Shown here piece by piece: positions 63,348 to 64,000 of a stretch of 64,000 bases of DNA. The stretch comes from Nevskiaceae bacterium (GTDB lineage Bacteria; Pseudomonadota; Gammaproteobacteria; Nevskiales; Nevskiaceae): contig SCRT01000017.1 of NCBI GenBank assembly GCA_004298465.1, positions 25,581-89,580 of the forward strand. Reading direction: 5' to 3'. How positions within the stretch are numbered: the stretch's first letter is position 1; every line of letters starts with the position of its first letter. Both the position numbers and the translations under genes were made by a program. The notes beneath the pieces are model-generated. The model had not been told where the DNA came from and ran no database searches. It saw only the letters and a list, made by a program, of their open reading frames with translations.

Positions 63348-64000
63348 GGCGCGTCCGTTTGCGGTGATACCCCAAGTATAGGGCGCGAACCCTGAGCAGC
63401 AAGCGGCGCAAAGCGCGCGTGGCGGCTTGCCTCCCACCGTATCCACGCCCGCCGGCATTCGGCCTGCCGCGGGCAGTCTTGCAAGTGTGCGTTGACCATT
63501 CCGGTAGCTTTCAGGAACGAGTTCACGATCACCGGGCCGACGAAGCAAAATCCGCGCTGCCGCAAGTCGCGGCTGATGCGCGCCGACTGCGCTGTCTTCG
63601 CCGGCACGTCCTGCGGGTGGCGCCATTCCGGCAACTGCGGCGCACCGCCCACCTGCGCCCACATCCATGCACCGAACGGCTCGCCAGCCTCGCGCATGCG
63701 AACACAGGCGCGGGCATTCGCCACCACCGCCTCGATCTTGGCGCGATTGCGGATGATGCCGGAGTCGCCCAGCAACCGTTCCACCCTGCCAAGGTCGTAG
63801 CCGGCGATGCGGTCGATATCGAAACCGTCGAACGCTGCCCGGTAATGCCCACGCCGTGCCAGCACCGTGCGCCACGACAGGCCCGCCTGCACACCCTCCA
63901 GCACCAGCATCTCGAACAACCGTCGCTCATCGTGGAGCGGGCGACCCCACTCGGTATCGTGATAGACATGCTCGATATCAGATTGCAACGCCCATGGACA
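63323..64000 (-). CDS. tag: DNA-3-methyladenine glycosylase I, 5' end outside the window
   Basis: The visible 225 residues are the Tag glycosylase that removes 3-methyladenine from DNA. The frame is open to the last base of the window, reading CPWALQSDIEHVYHDTEWG; so the start and the first few residues lie beyond. The zinc set is seen as the Cys of CPW, His in VYHDTEWG and His/Cys in VNAHLQDCP. LEGVQAGLSWRTVLARRG and GFCFVGPVIVNSFLKATG are also conserved. An additional 40-residue C-terminal tail overlaps the DUF350 start by 25 bases. Confidence 0.93.
   Translation of the reverse strand, partial: CPWALQSDIEHVYHDTEWGRPLHDERRLFEMLVLEGVQAGLSWRTVLARRGHYRAAFDGFDIDRIAGYDLGRVERLLGDSGIIRNRAKIEAVVANARACVRMREAGEPFGAWMWAQVGGAPQLPEWRHPQDVPAKTAQSARISRDLRQRGFCFVGPVIVNSFLKATGMVNAHLQDCPRQAECRRAWIRWEASRHARFAPLAAQGSRPILGVSPQTDAPCFPIPLS

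Overview
The window is 64 kb of dense, GC-rich, Gram-negative chromosome. Gene content points to a gammaproteobacterium: a complete Mla lipid-transport operon, lipB-ybeD, a mreBCD-mrdA-rodA elongation operon, gatCAB, fused cysG and a FadE-type acyl-CoA dehydrogenase. A REP doublet beginning TGTAGGAGC on one strand resembles those of Pseudomonas and Xanthomonadaceae relatives, and pyrimidine-rich intergenic tracts also recall the latter. I cannot name the genus. No rRNA, tRNA, CRISPR array, prophage or insertion sequence was seen; most of the window is core chromosome with a few accessory patches.

Layout. 1-5017: a nitrile-metabolism patch. It holds the 3' end of a quinone-oxidoreductase-like gene, an amidase, a divergent cobalt-type nitrile hydratase operon whose beta subunit is encoded as two separate genes, its accessory gene, a His/Cys-rich unknown protein, and a short-chain dehydrogenase. 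5076-13073 (minus): assimilatory sulfate reduction (TauE-like permease, cysG, cysJ, cysI, cysH, sat), with a leftover second 3' end of cysH between cysH and sat. 13396-22755: mostly plus-strand housekeeping (slt, cca, Dabb protein, pteridine reductase, EcsC-like, pyk, glycerophosphodiesterase, DUF4870-like, amidotransferase), plus one minus-strand NRDE/TANGO2 gene. 22765-24776: an old-yellow-enzyme gene divergent from an ArsR-type regulator and an SMR exporter, with a near-perfect 26-bp inverted repeat between them.

24783-38617 (minus): a 16-gene envelope block reading mreB, mreC, mreD, mrdA, rodA, mltB, rlpA, dacA, ybeD, lipB, mlaF, mlaE, mlaD, mlaC, mlaB, mlaA. 38855-43621 (plus): gatCAB, hslO and a SET-domain gene, then the REP doublet. 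43790-49414: two small lipoproteins, an unknown exported protein, YkgJ-like and GFA-family proteins, and a thiosulfate module (periplasmic rhodanese, TsuA/YeeE transporter, 54-aa membrane peptide).

49577-58874 (mostly minus): fatty-acid catabolism (acyl-CoA synthetase, FadE, FadB/J-like protein, a frameshifted hotdog thioesterase, thiolase) with a divergent TetR regulator and a plus-strand beta-propeller gene. 59830-64000: an MHS-type transporter, aldehyde dehydrogenase, small lytic transglycosylase, DUF350 protein and a truncated tag gene.

The most unusual items are the three-polypeptide nitrile hydratase with its candidate metal-binding companion, the cysH ghost tail (all seven substitutions synonymous), the ArsR operator, the 54-aa peptide behind TsuA, the REP doublet and the single-base frameshift in the beta-oxidation thioesterase.
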